DNA of 64,000 nt, from contig NZ_FMUR01000017.1 of the NCBI RefSeq assembly GCF_900101605.1, forward strand, positions 27,304 through 91,303. The letters are read 5' to 3'. How positions within the stretch are numbered: position 1 is the first letter of the stretch; each line of letters opens with the position of its first letter. The translations under genes and the position numbers were made by a program. This document shows positions 44,601 through 53,383 of the stretch, one piece after another. The notes below the pieces were generated by a model. It was not told where the DNA came from and made no database searches. It saw only the letters and a program-made list of their open reading frames with translations. The stretch comes from Butyrivibrio hungatei. GTDB lineage: Bacteria > Bacillota > Clostridia > Lachnospirales > Lachnospiraceae.

Positions 44601-45419
44601 GTTTGCAAGAACAAAGTTGCTAAGCCTACAGTATTTATCCCCGTATTCCCGGGAAGTAACTGTGAGTACGACAGTGCACAGGCATTTGAGAGAGCAGGCG
44701 CAAATACAAACATCAAGATATTCAAGAACAGAAATGCAGAGGATATCGTGGAGTCTGTAGCAGAGTTTAAGAAAGCTATAAAGGATGCACAGATCATCAT
44801 GTTCCCCGGCGGATTCTCAGCCGGTGACGAACCTGACGGAAGTGCTAAGTTCTTTGCGACAGCATTCCAGAATCAGGAGATAAAAGAGGCGGTTGAAGAC
44901 CTCTTACAGAATAGAGACGGCCTTGCGCTTGGTATCTGTAACGGTTTCCAGGCTATGATAAAGCTCGGACTTGTTCCTAACGGAAAGATTACAGGCCAGA
45001 CTCAGGATTCACCTACACTTACATTCAATACCATCGGAAGACATATTTCCAAGATGGCATATATCAAGGTGGTTTCAAACAACTCACCTTGGCTTCAGGA
45101 AGCAAAGCTCGGCGGAGTATATACAAACCCTGCTTCACACGGAGAAGGAAGATTTGTTGCTCCCGATGCGGTTCTTGATGAGCTTTTCAAGAACGGCCAG
45201 ATCGCAACACAGTACTGCGACCTTGAAGGCAATGTAACAATGGATGATGAGTGGAATATCAACGGATCTTACAGAGCTGTAGAAGGTATTCTTTCACCCG
45301 ATGGAAGGTGCCTTGGTAAGATGGCTCACTCAGAGAGAAGAGGCGACGGCGTAGCTGTGAACATCTTCGGAGATCAGGATATTAAGATATTTGAGTCAGG
45401 CGTTAAGTACTTCAAGTAA
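41613..45419 (+). CDS. purL: Phosphoribosylformylglycinamidine synthase, single chain
   Basis: A 1268-residue enzyme of purine synthesis that converts FGAR and glutamine to FGAM using ATP. It follows the PurS-like, two-PurM-fold and glutaminase order of the large single-chain form. HNHPTEIEPFGGAATCLGG, near residue 334, is the ATP/substrate motif. The glutaminase part starts VFIPVFPGSNCEYDSAQAF near 1008, and its catalytic Cys is in LGICNGFQ near 1109, with conserved His and Glu near the end. Length matches the single-chain enzyme of about 1240-1300 residues. It has a strong AAGGAG site. The upstream hairpin array and the downstream carA-carB operon lie in the same direction. Confidence 0.96.
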   Translation: MSTVKRIYVEKKAPYAGKAKELKAEIKGYLGIKSVEDVRIFIRYDVENVSDEVFEKACTTVFSEPPVDILYREEIEVPANAKTFSIEALPGQFDQRADSAEQCVRFIKGDEEPVIKTAVTYMLIGNVSDEEVKKICDYTMNPVDSRIADAKKPETLVSVFDEPEDVKIFDGFKDMEEAELRNLYESLGLAMTFNDFKWIQTYFHDDENRDPSMTEIRVLDTYWSDHCRHTTFGTELTEVEFEDGFYKEPIVNAYNEYLSAREDLYKTDEKKKEKFISLMDIALMGMKKLKKDGKLTDMEESEENNACTVVVPIDVDYGEGTKRENWLVFFKNETHNHPTEIEPFGGAATCLGGAIRDPLSGRGYVYQAMRVTGAADPTVPVAETMKGKLSQKKLVRGAASGYSSYGNQIGLATGYVKEVYHPGYVAKRMEIGAVMGAAPQEHVIRESADPGDIIILLGGRTGRDGCGGATGSSKAHDSKSLTSCGAEVQKGNAPTERKLQRLFRRPEVSELIKKCNDFGAGGVSVAIGELAPGLDINLDLVPKKYAGLDGTELAISESQERMAVVVAPADAEKFLAYAAEENLEAVKVAVVTEDPRLVLNWRGKKIVNLKRAFLDTNGAHQETKVKVDLPKENDNYFNKVASDKVNAALSNNDAKAAWIAQLQDLNVCSQKGLVEMFDSSIGAGSVLMPYGGKYQLTETQTMIAKLPVLSGKTDTVTMMSYGFDPYLSSWSPYHGAAYAVTESVSRIVASGGDYKKLHFTFQEYFKRMTEDAQRWSEPFTALLGAFEAQLRFGIASIGGKDSMSGSFNEINVPPTLVSFAVDVAKLSDVITPELKKAGNKLVQFKLPRDKYDLPDYDKVMEIYSAITELMRNGSIVSAYAEDSYGIAAAVSKMAFGNGLGVKIDDSIKAEELFTNDMADIVAEVSADKLEDALKVAGARLVGEVTDNAAFEVQGAVITMDEALAAWKGSLEKVFPSTVNEEKTAVESPLFKADSVYVCKNKVAKPTVFIPVFPGSNCEYDSAQAFERAGANTNIKIFKNRNAEDIVESVAEFKKAIKDAQIIMFPGGFSAGDEPDGSAKFFATAFQNQEIKEAVEDLLQNRDGLALGICNGFQAMIKLGLVPNGKITGQTQDSPTLTFNTIGRHISKMAYIKVVSNNSPWLQEAKLGGVYTNPASHGEGRFVAPDAVLDELFKNGQIATQYCDLEGNVTMDDEWNINGSYRAVEGILSPDGRCLGKMAHSERRGDGVAVNIFGDQDIKIFESGVKYFK

Positions 45420-45428
45420 TTGAAAAAT

Positions 45429-45455
45429 TTCGGTCTTGGTTATACTGAGACCGAA
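45429..45455. promoter_or_regulatory. Hairpin between purL and carA
   Basis: TTCGGTCT (45429-45436) pairs with AGACCGAA (45448-45455). On the plus strand no T tract follows, so it is not a clear terminator; on the minus strand a T run does follow. Two copies of ACTTTAGCA follow at about 45459 and 45474. An attenuator for the pyrimidine genes is possible but not shown. Confidence 0.4.
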
Positions 45456-45501
45456 GTACTTTAGCAAGACAGAACTTTAGCATAGAAAATCGGAGGTAGT
45501 A

Positions 45502-46722
45502 ATGGAAGCTTTTTTGATATTAGAAGACGGAACAGTCTTTGAAGGCAAGCACATAGGTGCAGATAAAGATGTGATAAGCGAGATCGTTTTTAACACATCA
45601 ATGGCAGGATATACAGAGGTATTCACAGATCCTTCCTACGCAGGACAGGCGGTATGTATGACTTATCCGCTTATCGGAAACTACGGAGTATGTCTCGATG
45701 ATATGGAATCGGAGAGACCCTGGGTTGATGCGATCATCGTAAGAGAGCTTTCTCACATACCTTCAAACTTCCGCTGCGACATGTCCATTCAGGATTTTAT
45801 GGATAAATATGAGATTCCCGGAATCGAAGGAATCGATACAAGAAAACTTGTAAGAATCCTCAGAGAAAAGGGAACAATGAACGGTATCATCACAACAAAC
45901 AAGAACTTAAAGTATGATGATATCAAGGAGAAACTCCACGCTTATACAACAGGTGATGTTGTAAGCAAGGTTTCCTGCAAGGAAAAGAAGTTCTTAAAGG
46001 GCGTTTCAAGCCTTGAAGAGAACGGTCCTCTTTCAGGAAGTGCGGTATTTAACGCAGAGAATTACAAGGCAGATCTTGCAGGAGATCATTCAAAAAGAGA
46101 AAAGAGACCTGCAATCGTTAAAGAACTTAACGGCAAAGGCCTTAAGGTAGCGCTTCTCGACGTTGGAGCCAAGAAGAATATCGCAGATTCACTTGCTGCA
46201 AGAGGATGTGATGTTACGATTTATCCTTCAAATACAACGGCCGAGGAGATTCTTAAGGATGCTCCCGACGGAATCATGCTCTCAAACGGCCCCGGAGACC
46301 CGAAGGAGTGTGTAGATGTAATTAAAGAGGTGAAAAAACTCTACGATTCCGAGACACCTATTTTTGCAATCTGCCTTGGACACCAGCTCATGGCTCTTGC
46401 AACAGGTGCGGATACATTCAAGATGAAGTACGGTCACAGAGGTGGTAACCACCCGGTAAAAGACCTTTCAAACGGCAGAGTTTACATCTCATCACAGAAC
46501 CATGGCTATGTAGTAGATATGGACAAACTTGATAAGAACGTGGCTGAGCCTGCTTTTATCAACGTTAACGACGGAACAAACGAGGGACTTGCTTATGTCG
46601 GCAAGAACATCTTCACAGTGCAGTTCCATCCCGAAGCATGCCCCGGACCGCAGGATTCAAGCTATTTGTTTGACAGATTTATAGATATGATGAAAAAAGG
46701 AAAAGTAGGAGGTAAGAACTGA
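45502..46722 (+). CDS. carA: Carbamoyl-phosphate synthase small subunit
   Basis: A 406-residue glutaminase subunit that passes ammonia to the large subunit to make carbamoyl phosphate for arginine and pyrimidine synthesis. The N-terminal domain shows TSMAGYTEVFTDPSYAGQ. The glutaminase part has GIMLSNGPGDP near 254 and the nucleophile Cys in AICLGHQLMALATG near 291, with the His and Glu in VQFHPEACPGP near 375. Its somewhat longer central segment (about 170-215) is ordinary variation. The stop overlaps the carB start by one base. Confidence 0.96.
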   Translation: MEAFLILEDGTVFEGKHIGADKDVISEIVFNTSMAGYTEVFTDPSYAGQAVCMTYPLIGNYGVCLDDMESERPWVDAIIVRELSHIPSNFRCDMSIQDFMDKYEIPGIEGIDTRKLVRILREKGTMNGIITTNKNLKYDDIKEKLHAYTTGDVVSKVSCKEKKFLKGVSSLEENGPLSGSAVFNAENYKADLAGDHSKREKRPAIVKELNGKGLKVALLDVGAKKNIADSLAARGCDVTIYPSNTTAEEILKDAPDGIMLSNGPGDPKECVDVIKEVKKLYDSETPIFAICLGHQLMALATGADTFKMKYGHRGGNHPVKDLSNGRVYISSQNHGYVVDMDKLDKNVAEPAFINVNDGTNEGLAYVGKNIFTVQFHPEACPGPQDSSYLFDRFIDMMKKGKVGGKN

Positions 46723-49700
46723 TGCCAAAGAATAAGGATGTAAAAAAGGTACTGGTAATCGGTTCAGGACCTATCGTAATCGGACAGGCTGCTGAGTTCG
46801 ACTATGCGGGAACTCAGGCATGCCGTTCACTTAAAGAGGAAGGAGTAGAGGTTATCCTCGTAAACTCTAACCCCGCTACTATCATGACAGATAAGGACAT
46901 TGCCGATGAGGTTTATATCGAGCCTCTTACAGTCAAAGTCCTTGAGCAGATTATTGAAAAAGAAAAGCCCGACTCAATCCTTCCCACACTTGGAGGACAG
47001 GCAGGACTTAACCTTGGTATGGAACTTGATGAGTCAGGTTTCCTTAAGTCACACAACGTAAAGCTTCTTGGAACAACAGCTGAGACAATCAGAAAGGCTG
47101 AGGACAGACAGGAATTCAAGGACACCATGGAGAGAATCGGTGAGCCTTGCGCAGCATCACTCGTTGTTCATAACGTACAGGATGGTGTTGAGTTTGCCAA
47201 CAAGATCGGATATCCCGTAGTTCTTCGTCCCGCGTTCACACTTGGTGGATCGGGCGGCGGTATCGCTCACAATCAGCTTGAGTGCGAGGAGATACTTGAG
47301 AACGGACTTAGACTTTCACGTGCAAATGAAGTTCTCGTAGAGAGATGCATTGCAGGATGGAAAGAGATTGAGTACGAGGTAATGCGTGACTCAGCAGGAA
47401 ACTGCATCACAGTATGTAACATGGAGAATATCGATCCCGTCGGTGTACATACAGGTGACTCCATCGTTGTTGCTCCTTCTCAGACACTTTCTGACAAGGA
47501 ATATCAGATGCTCAGAAGCGCAGCTCTCAATATTATCGATGAGCTCCGGATTACAGGTGGATGTAACGTTCAGTTTGCGCTTCATCCCACAAGCTTTGAG
47601 TATTGCGTAATCGAGGTTAATCCCCGAGTTAGCCGTTCATCTGCACTTGCTTCTAAGGCAACAGGTTATCCTATCGCAAAGGTTGCAGCTAAGATTGCGC
47701 TCGGTTATACACTTGATGAGATCAAGAATGCAATTACAGGTAAGACATATGCAAGTTTTGAGCCTACACTTGACTACTGCGTAGTTAAGTTCCCGAGACT
47801 TCCTTTCGATAAGTTCATCACTGCAAAGAGAACTCTTACAACACAGATGAAGGCTACAGGTGAGGTAATGAGTATCTGCACCAACTTTGAAGGTGCCATG
47901 ATGAAGGCTATCCGCTCACTTGAGCAGCACGTTGACTGTCTTACAAGCTATGACTTCTCAGAACTTGATGATGAAGAGCTCAGAGAGCGCCTTAAGATCG
48001 TAGACGATCAGAGAATCTGGGTTATCGCTGAGGCACTCAGAAGAGGAATCTCACACGAAGAGATTCATGACATCACACTAATCGACATCTGGTTCATTGA
48101 TAAGCTTCATTCACTTGTTAAGATGGAACTTAAGCTTCTTAGAATCGGTGAGAAGAATACAATGGGTAAGGATGCAGATCTTGCGGAAGCAAAGAAAATC
48201 ATCAGCTTTGAGACACTTCTTGAAGCTAAGCGTCTTGAGTATCCCGATGCTGTTATCAGCAGATTTACACGCTTCTCTGAGGATGTGTTAAAAGAGCTCA
48301 GATATGACTACAACATCAAGGCTACATTCAAGATTGTTGATACCTGCGCGGCTGAGTTTGCGGCTGAGACACCTTATTACTACTCAGTTTACAATGGCCC
48401 CGATTCAGAGGATGAGGCAGCACTTAAGAGTAATACTGACAAGAAAAAGATCCTTGTACTTGGTTCAGGTCCCATCAGAATCGGACAGGGTATCGAGTTC
48501 GACTATTGCTCTGTTCACGCAACATGGGCATTTAAGAGAGCCGGATTTGAGACAATTATCATAAATAACAACCCCGAGACTGTAAGTACAGACTTTGATA
48601 TTGCCGATAAGCTTTATTTCGAGCCTCTTACACCCGAGGATGTTGAGAATATCGTAAGACTTGAGAAGCCCGACGGAGCGGTTGTTCAGTTCGGTGGACA
48701 GACAGCCATCAAGCTTACTCAGGATCTCATGAAAATGGGCGTAAAGATTTACGGAACGGATGCTAAGGACGTAGATGCCGCAGAAGACAGAGAAATCTTC
48801 GATCAGATTCTTGAAGAGACTCAGATCAAGCGTGCACAGGGTGCTACGGTTTATACTGCAGAGGAAGCAAAAGAAGTTGCAAATCGTCTTGGCTATCCCG
48901 TACTTGTAAGACCTTCTTACGTACTTGGCGGACAGGGCATGCAGATAGCTCTTTCCGATGAAGAGATAGAGGAGTTCATGAACATCATCAACAGATATGC
49001 TCAGGATCATCCTATCCTTGTTGATAAGTACCTTCAGGGCGTTGAGACTGAAGTTGATGCGGTTTGCGACGGTGAGGATATTGTTATCCCCGGTATCATG
49101 GAGCATATCGAGAGATCCGGTATCCACTCAGGTGACTCAATCTCCGTATATCCCGCACAGTCTCTTTCTGACAAGGTTAAGCAGACAATTGCCGAATATA
49201 CAAGAAGACTTGCAAAAGCACTTCATGTAATCGGACTTATAAATGTACAGTTCATCGCTGTAGGAGATGATGTTTATATCATCGAGGCCAATCCGAGATC
49301 ATCACGTACGGTTCCTTACATCAGTAAGGTTACAGGTATTCCGATTGTTGATCTTGCTGCGGAAGTAATGCTTGGTAAGAAGCTCAAAGACCTCGGATAT
49401 ACACCGGGACTTCAGCCTGAAGCAGGCTATGTTGCCATCAAGATGCCTGTATTCTCATTTGAGAAGATCAGAGGAGCTGAGATCAGCCTCGGACCTGAGA
49501 TGAAGTCTACAGGTGAGTGCCTTGGTATCAGTAAGAACTTTAATGAAGCTCTTTATAAGGCATTCCTTGGCGCAGGAGTTAACCTTCCTAAGTATAAGCA
49601 GATGATCATTACGGTTAAGGATTCCGATAAGGGCGAGATTATTGATATCGCAAGACGTTACGAGAAGCTTGGATATATCATTTACGCCACAAGATCTACT

Positions 49701-49988
49701 GCAGATACGCTTACGGAAAACGGCGTAAAGGCAAGAAGAATAAATCGTATCAGCCAGGAATCACCTACGGTTATCGACCTTATCCTCGGACACAAGATTG
49801 ACCTTGTTATCGATACACCTACACAGGGAAGAGATAAGAGCCGTGACGGATTCCTTATAAGAAGAACCGCGATCGAGACGGGTGTAAATGTTATCACAGC
49901 GCTTGATACCGCAAGAGCACTTGTTACAAGTCTTGAGAACGAAAGCACTGAAGAAGGTCTTGAGCTTGTTGATATCGCAAAGATTTAA
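46722..49988 (+). CDS. carB: Carbamoyl-phosphate synthase large subunit
   Basis: A 1088-residue enzyme with two homologous ATP-grasp halves, each with a carbamate/ATP site. The first half begins VLVIGSGPIVIGQAAEFDYA and the second ILVLGSGPIRIGQGIEFDYC (near 577). Each half has NPRSSR/NPRVSR type motifs. The C-terminal ~140 residues form the allosteric domain (YATRSTADTLTENG). The start codon overlaps the end of carA by one base. The gene ends with a strong terminator at 50052. No other pyrimidine gene is adjacent, so carAB here stands apart from the pyr genes. Confidence 0.96.
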   Translation: MPKNKDVKKVLVIGSGPIVIGQAAEFDYAGTQACRSLKEEGVEVILVNSNPATIMTDKDIADEVYIEPLTVKVLEQIIEKEKPDSILPTLGGQAGLNLGMELDESGFLKSHNVKLLGTTAETIRKAEDRQEFKDTMERIGEPCAASLVVHNVQDGVEFANKIGYPVVLRPAFTLGGSGGGIAHNQLECEEILENGLRLSRANEVLVERCIAGWKEIEYEVMRDSAGNCITVCNMENIDPVGVHTGDSIVVAPSQTLSDKEYQMLRSAALNIIDELRITGGCNVQFALHPTSFEYCVIEVNPRVSRSSALASKATGYPIAKVAAKIALGYTLDEIKNAITGKTYASFEPTLDYCVVKFPRLPFDKFITAKRTLTTQMKATGEVMSICTNFEGAMMKAIRSLEQHVDCLTSYDFSELDDEELRERLKIVDDQRIWVIAEALRRGISHEEIHDITLIDIWFIDKLHSLVKMELKLLRIGEKNTMGKDADLAEAKKIISFETLLEAKRLEYPDAVISRFTRFSEDVLKELRYDYNIKATFKIVDTCAAEFAAETPYYYSVYNGPDSEDEAALKSNTDKKKILVLGSGPIRIGQGIEFDYCSVHATWAFKRAGFETIIINNNPETVSTDFDIADKLYFEPLTPEDVENIVRLEKPDGAVVQFGGQTAIKLTQDLMKMGVKIYGTDAKDVDAAEDREIFDQILEETQIKRAQGATVYTAEEAKEVANRLGYPVLVRPSYVLGGQGMQIALSDEEIEEFMNIINRYAQDHPILVDKYLQGVETEVDAVCDGEDIVIPGIMEHIERSGIHSGDSISVYPAQSLSDKVKQTIAEYTRRLAKALHVIGLINVQFIAVGDDVYIIEANPRSSRTVPYISKVTGIPIVDLAAEVMLGKKLKDLGYTPGLQPEAGYVAIKMPVFSFEKIRGAEISLGPEMKSTGECLGISKNFNEALYKAFLGAGVNLPKYKQMIITVKDSDKGEIIDIARRYEKLGYIIYATRSTADTLTENGVKARRINRISQESPTVIDLILGHKIDLVIDTPTQGRDKSRDGFLIRRTAIETGVNVITALDTARALVTSLENESTEEGLELVDIAKI

Positions 49989-50051
49989 TTGCCTTTTCCT
50001 TAAATTAAACATTGAAAAGAGTGCTGTTTAAGCATTTATTGTGTGATTTTA

Positions 50052-50085
50052 TTCCCGGTCTTAAGTGATTAAGATCGGGAATTTT
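50052..50085 (+). terminator. Rho-independent terminator of carB
   Basis: TTCCCGGTCTTAA (50052-50064) pairs with TTAAGATCGGGAA (50069-50081) with one wobble and a four-base loop, followed by TTTT. Confidence 0.9.
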
Positions 50086-50159
50086 GTATGCCCATAAAGT
50101 AACTAATTGCAAAAAGAGAACTCTTTTTTAACATATTTTTACCTTAAAGCCCTAAAGTA

Positions 50160-50168
50160 TGCTATAAT
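50160..50168 (+). promoter_or_regulatory. Extended -10 promoter for the 50194 gene
   Basis: TGC precedes TATAAT (50163-50168), an extended -10 element; no clear -35 is visible. Confidence 0.55.
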
Positions 50169-50193
50169 TATGCAATGAGTTACGGGGAAAAAT

Positions 50194-50766
50194 ATGTCTA
50201 AATTAATCTATGAAAATCCGCTTGGAGTACAAGAAAATATTAAAGATTTTGTGTTTGAGCACGTCGCCGAGATTTCTTTTAGCAACAATGCCATGAGGCT
50301 TTCTGGCAGAAGAGCGAAAGATATGCCGGCAGTTTTGTGGTGTCCTGTTTCTTTTCCTGCAGATATAAGGATTGAATGGGAGTTTAGACCGCTGACAGAG
50401 CCGGGCGAAGCCACATTTATTTTTGCAATTAAGGATGAGAGCGCATTTTATATCTCATATTTCAGAAGGAAAAATGAAAAAGACAGAGCTTTTCACATGT
50501 GCAGACTTATAAAGGATAAAGGCCAATTTATCGTGGCGGAAGGGCCCGATCCCATTCCCGATGCGTCTGAAAGCCTTCCGTGGTACAGGATGTGCATCAT
50601 CAAGCAGGGAAGCAGAGTGACTTTTCTTGAGAATGAGACCGTTATTCTGGATTTTTGGGATGACGGCATAAGCTGCGGAGATATTCTGACGGGCGGAAGC
50701 ATCGGATTTAAGCAAAGCAGCGAGCTTACAGCCGAGTATAGGAATCTCAGGGTTACTTGGATATAA
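50194..50766 (+). CDS. DUF1961-like jelly-roll protein
   Basis: A 190-residue protein with no signal peptide. The strand-rich pattern (NAMRLSGRRAKDMPAVLWC, IRIEWEFRPLTEPGEATFIF and FYISYFRRKNEKDRAFHMCR) resembles DUF1961 concanavalin A-like domains. These occur in carbohydrate-related operons but have no proved activity. As a cytoplasmic protein it might process oligosaccharides. It is followed by aroQ after 31 bases; the two may be cotranscribed, but the pathways are unrelated. Confidence 0.65.
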   Translation: MSKLIYENPLGVQENIKDFVFEHVAEISFSNNAMRLSGRRAKDMPAVLWCPVSFPADIRIEWEFRPLTEPGEATFIFAIKDESAFYISYFRRKNEKDRAFHMCRLIKDKGQFIVAEGPDPIPDASESLPWYRMCIIKQGSRVTFLENETVILDFWDDGISCGDILTGGSIGFKQSSELTAEYRNLRVTWI

Positions 50767-50797
50767 TATTAAGAAAATGACAGGGGAGAACAGAACA

Positions 50798-51238
50798 ATG
50801 AAAATACTTGTGGTAAACGGACCAAACTTAAATTTTCTGGGAATCAGAGAAAAAGCAATCTACGGTAATCAGGACTATGATTATCTCTGCAATATGATAA
50901 AAGAAAAAGCGGATTCGGAAAAAGACGAAGTCATACTTTTTCAGTCAAATCACGAGGGAGCGATAATAGACAGGCTCCAGGAAGCGTATTTTGACGGAAC
51001 CGACGGAATAGTAATAAATCCGGGCGCATATACACACTACAGCTATGCCATTCACGATGCTCTAAAGAGTCTTGAGAATATCACAAAAGTGGAAGTGCAC
51101 ATTTCGGATATCAGTTCCAGAGAAGAGTTTAGAAAAGTGTCCGTGACAGCACCTGCCTGCGATAAGCAGATATATGGACACGGCCTTGACGGTTATCTTG
51201 AAGCGATTGATTTTATTAAAGAAATCAAGCTTAAATAA
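50798..51238 (+). CDS. aroQ: 3-Dehydroquinate dehydratase, type II
   Basis: A 146-residue enzyme of the shikimate pathway. Motifs include VNGPNLNFLGIRE (residues 6-18), YG with the catalytic Tyr near 22, FQSNHEGAIIDRLQEA near 47, INPGAYTHYSYAIHDAL near 74, and VHISDISSREEFRKVS near 100, which carries the catalytic His and Arg. Slight changes from the commonest consensus (REEFRKVS for REPFRHHS) are within family range. The start at 50798 is preferred because GGGGAG at 50780-50785 fits it, and the upstream start adds seven residues not seen in the family. Length matches. Confidence 0.95.
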   Translation: MKILVVNGPNLNFLGIREKAIYGNQDYDYLCNMIKEKADSEKDEVILFQSNHEGAIIDRLQEAYFDGTDGIVINPGAYTHYSYAIHDALKSLENITKVEVHISDISSREEFRKVSVTAPACDKQIYGHGLDGYLEAIDFIKEIKLK

Positions 51239-51396
51239 ATATATTATATAAGGCTAAACGAACGCTTTAGATAATGATTTCTAAAAAAATAATTTATAAA
51301 ATATAACCACGAATGATTGACTTATGCTTATAATGTGTTAAATTGTTAAGGAGATATTACGTATGTGAATAAATATTTCTTTAAAGGAGTTATAGT

Positions 51397-52017
51397 ATGA
51401 AAACAATTATAAGAATGAGTGCACTTGTTTTCGCGGTATTATTTTTGAACATAATATGTACAGTGCCTTCACACGCGAGTGATACAGATGATTTTGATGC
51501 AGAATATTATGCCAATGCATATCCCGATGTTCGTGCGGTTATTGGAAGCAAACCGATAGATCTTTACTGTCATTACCTCAATTTCGGAATGAATGAGGGA
51601 AGATTTAAGAATGCTGCAGAAGAGGCAACAGGCGTGGCTTCTTGTTCAATTGATACATATGTTGATGTTGATATCGCAAACCAGACGATGACATATTACA
51701 AAGACGGAGAGGTCGTTTTATCATCATCTTGTGTTACAGGTAATCCAAACACGGGTAATTCAACTCCGAAGGGCAGTTTTGTTTTAAGAACCAAGATTCC
51801 GGGAAAATATCTTGTCGGACCTACATGGAACGTATGGGTTGACAGATGGATGAAATTTACGGGGAATGTCGGACTGCATGACGCCGGATGGAGAAGCAAA
51901 TTTGGCGGAAATATCTATAAGTCCGACGGATCTCACGGATGTGTCAATCTTCCTACCGAGACGGCTTACGAATTGTATGATATGATAGACGTAGGTACGG
52001 CGGTTATCGTTCACTAA
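51397..52017 (+). CDS. Exported L,D-transpeptidase (YkuD)
   Basis: A 206-residue protein. A signal peptide (about residues 1-27, ending in VPSHAS) is followed by a short repeat-like domain with ADFDAEYYANAYPDVRAV-like sequence (the D-x-x-x-Y-Y-x-x-x-N-P-D-V pattern seen in surface-attached proteins) and a YkuD catalytic domain (about 85-206). The active site is seen in GLHDAGWRS with SHGCVNLP, Cys near residue 181. Such enzymes make 3-3 cross-links in peptidoglycan or attach proteins to it. It gives the cell a beta-lactam-tolerant cross-linking route. The start has AAGGAG at 51383-51388. Confidence 0.9.
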   Translation: MKTIIRMSALVFAVLFLNIICTVPSHASDTDDFDAEYYANAYPDVRAVIGSKPIDLYCHYLNFGMNEGRFKNAAEEATGVASCSIDTYVDVDIANQTMTYYKDGEVVLSSSCVTGNPNTGNSTPKGSFVLRTKIPGKYLVGPTWNVWVDRWMKFTGNVGLHDAGWRSKFGGNIYKSDGSHGCVNLPTETAYELYDMIDVGTAVIVH

Positions 52018-52038
52018 AATATTTTGAGGGGAAATGAG

Positions 52039-52575
52039 ATGGAATTTGATCTGTCTGCAATTACAGGATCGGTAAATAAGTATTTAAACTCTATATCCGA
52101 TACCAATAAGCTTCTTGCGCAGAAAAAAAGCGAGACGGCTTTTGATTCCAATCTGAGCGGCCTTTTTGAAAAATATTTAAACAAGGCTATGCTTGATGAG
52201 ACGCAGAAGAATACAGCCGGTATTTCAGGTGAGGATGCTTTTGAGTCCGTCCTGGGAAATATGGGGATTTCGGCAACAAATCCTTATATATATGATAAGG
52301 CAGATATTTCACCCGCAAAAAATGTTTCGGCAAAGTCTGAACCGGATAAAGCAAAGCGCATCGATACATCAGTTCCGTTCCCGAAATTTGATCTTGGCAG
52401 TATGATCGCTGACAATATCGCTTCACACAGCAGATTTAATGCCGATGTATTCAAGACGACCGAACATCAGCCGCATGCGGAGAATGCTGCAAACAGCATG
52501 AATCCGTTTTATACAAATATGATTAGAAGCTCGATATTTGATATGTCCGGCAGCGGTGAAGACGCAAATATCTGA
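52039..52575 (+). CDS. Unrecognised 178-residue protein
   Basis: A soluble protein with no membrane segment or signal peptide. It has an N-terminal helical, Ser/Asn-rich part (EFDLSAITGSVNKYLNS) and a short central hydrophobic segment, and the rest seems disordered, with many Ser, Asp and Lys. No family is recognised. The ATG at 52039 has GAGGGG seven bases before it; the TTG at 52024 has no site. It follows the L,D-transpeptidase gene by 21 bases and could be cotranscribed. Confidence 0.6.
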   Translation: MEFDLSAITGSVNKYLNSISDTNKLLAQKKSETAFDSNLSGLFEKYLNKAMLDETQKNTAGISGEDAFESVLGNMGISATNPYIYDKADISPAKNVSAKSEPDKAKRIDTSVPFPKFDLGSMIADNIASHSRFNADVFKTTEHQPHAENAANSMNPFYTNMIRSSIFDMSGSGEDANI

Positions 52576-52625
52576 AGAAAGTTCGGGCGGAAAAACGTCT
52601 TTATCAACGTTTTCCAAAAAAATAG

Positions 52626-52654
52626 TTGAAAAATCAAATCCTATAGTTTAATAT
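52626..52654 (+). promoter_or_regulatory. Promoter of efp
   Basis: TTGAAA (52626-52631) and TAATAT (52649-52654) are 17 bases apart, 40 bases before the start codon and its AGGAGG site. Confidence 0.65.
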
Positions 52655-52694
52655 AAACTAGTTGTTTGATGTAAAGTTTTAGGAGGATTAATAT

Positions 52695-53252
52695 ATGATT
52701 TCTGCAAGTGATTTCAGAAATGGTATGACCATCGAAATCGATGGCAATGTATGTCAGATTATTGAATTTCAGCACGTTAAGCCCGGTAAAGGCGCTGCTT
52801 TCGTAAGAACTAAGCTCAAGGATATCATCAATGGCGGTGTTAAGGAGACAACATTCCGTCCCACTGAGAAATTCCCTGCAGCTCGTATTGATAAGAAGGA
52901 TATGCAGTATCTTTATCAGGATGGAGATATTTACAACTTCATGGATTCCGAGACTTATGAGCAGATCGGACTCACAGCAGATCAGATCGGAGATTCTCTT
53001 AAGTTTGTTAAAGAGAACGAGATCTGCAAGGTCAACTCTTATAACGGAAACGTATTTGCAGTTGAGCCTCCTATGTTCGTAGAGCTTACTATTTCAGAGA
53101 CTGAGCCCGGATTTAAGGGCGACACTGCAACAGGTGCTACAAAGCCTGCAACAGTTGAGACCGGTGCTACAGTAGCAGTTCCTCTCTTTGTAAACGAGGG
53201 AGACGTAATTAAGATTGATACAAGAACCGGCGAGTATCTTTCAAGAGTATAA
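52695..53252 (+). CDS. efp: Elongation factor P
   Basis: A 185-residue translation factor with the usual three beta-barrel domains. It enters the ribosome at stalled proline stretches and helps peptide bond formation. The loop that receives a modification in many bacteria is here [14 protein letters not shown] near residues 29-42, with Lys32. The domain III signature is in [14 protein letters not shown] at the C terminus. No modifying enzyme is in the window. A strong AGGAGG site lies upstream and a clear terminator downstream. Confidence 0.97.
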   Translation: MISASDFRNGMTIEIDGNVCQIIEFQHVKPGKGAAFVRTKLKDIINGGVKETTFRPTEKFPAARIDKKDMQYLYQDGDIYNFMDSETYEQIGLTADQIGDSLKFVKENEICKVNSYNGNVFAVEPPMFVELTISETEPGFKGDTATGATKPATVETGATVAVPLFVNEGDVIKIDTRTGEYLSRV

Positions 53253-53315
53253 TCTGAACACAATACCTGACTGACACATATAACAGTCATATTAAATTTA
53301 TAAAGAAACAAATGT

Positions 53316-53363
53316 AAGACAATAGATTATCGCATTCATATGCGTAAACTATTGTCTTTTTTT
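53316..53363 (+). terminator. Rho-independent terminator of efp
   Basis: AAGACAATAG (53316-53325) pairs with CTATTGTCTT (53349-53358), with an inner CGCAT/ATGCG stem, followed by a T run to 53363. Confidence 0.9.
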
Positions 53364-53383
53364 GTAATGGGAGAGATATATTA

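Noticed and set aside
48465..49127. A 220-codon open frame opposite carB
   Set aside because: It is the shadow of conserved coding sequence with unlikely composition and no start site.
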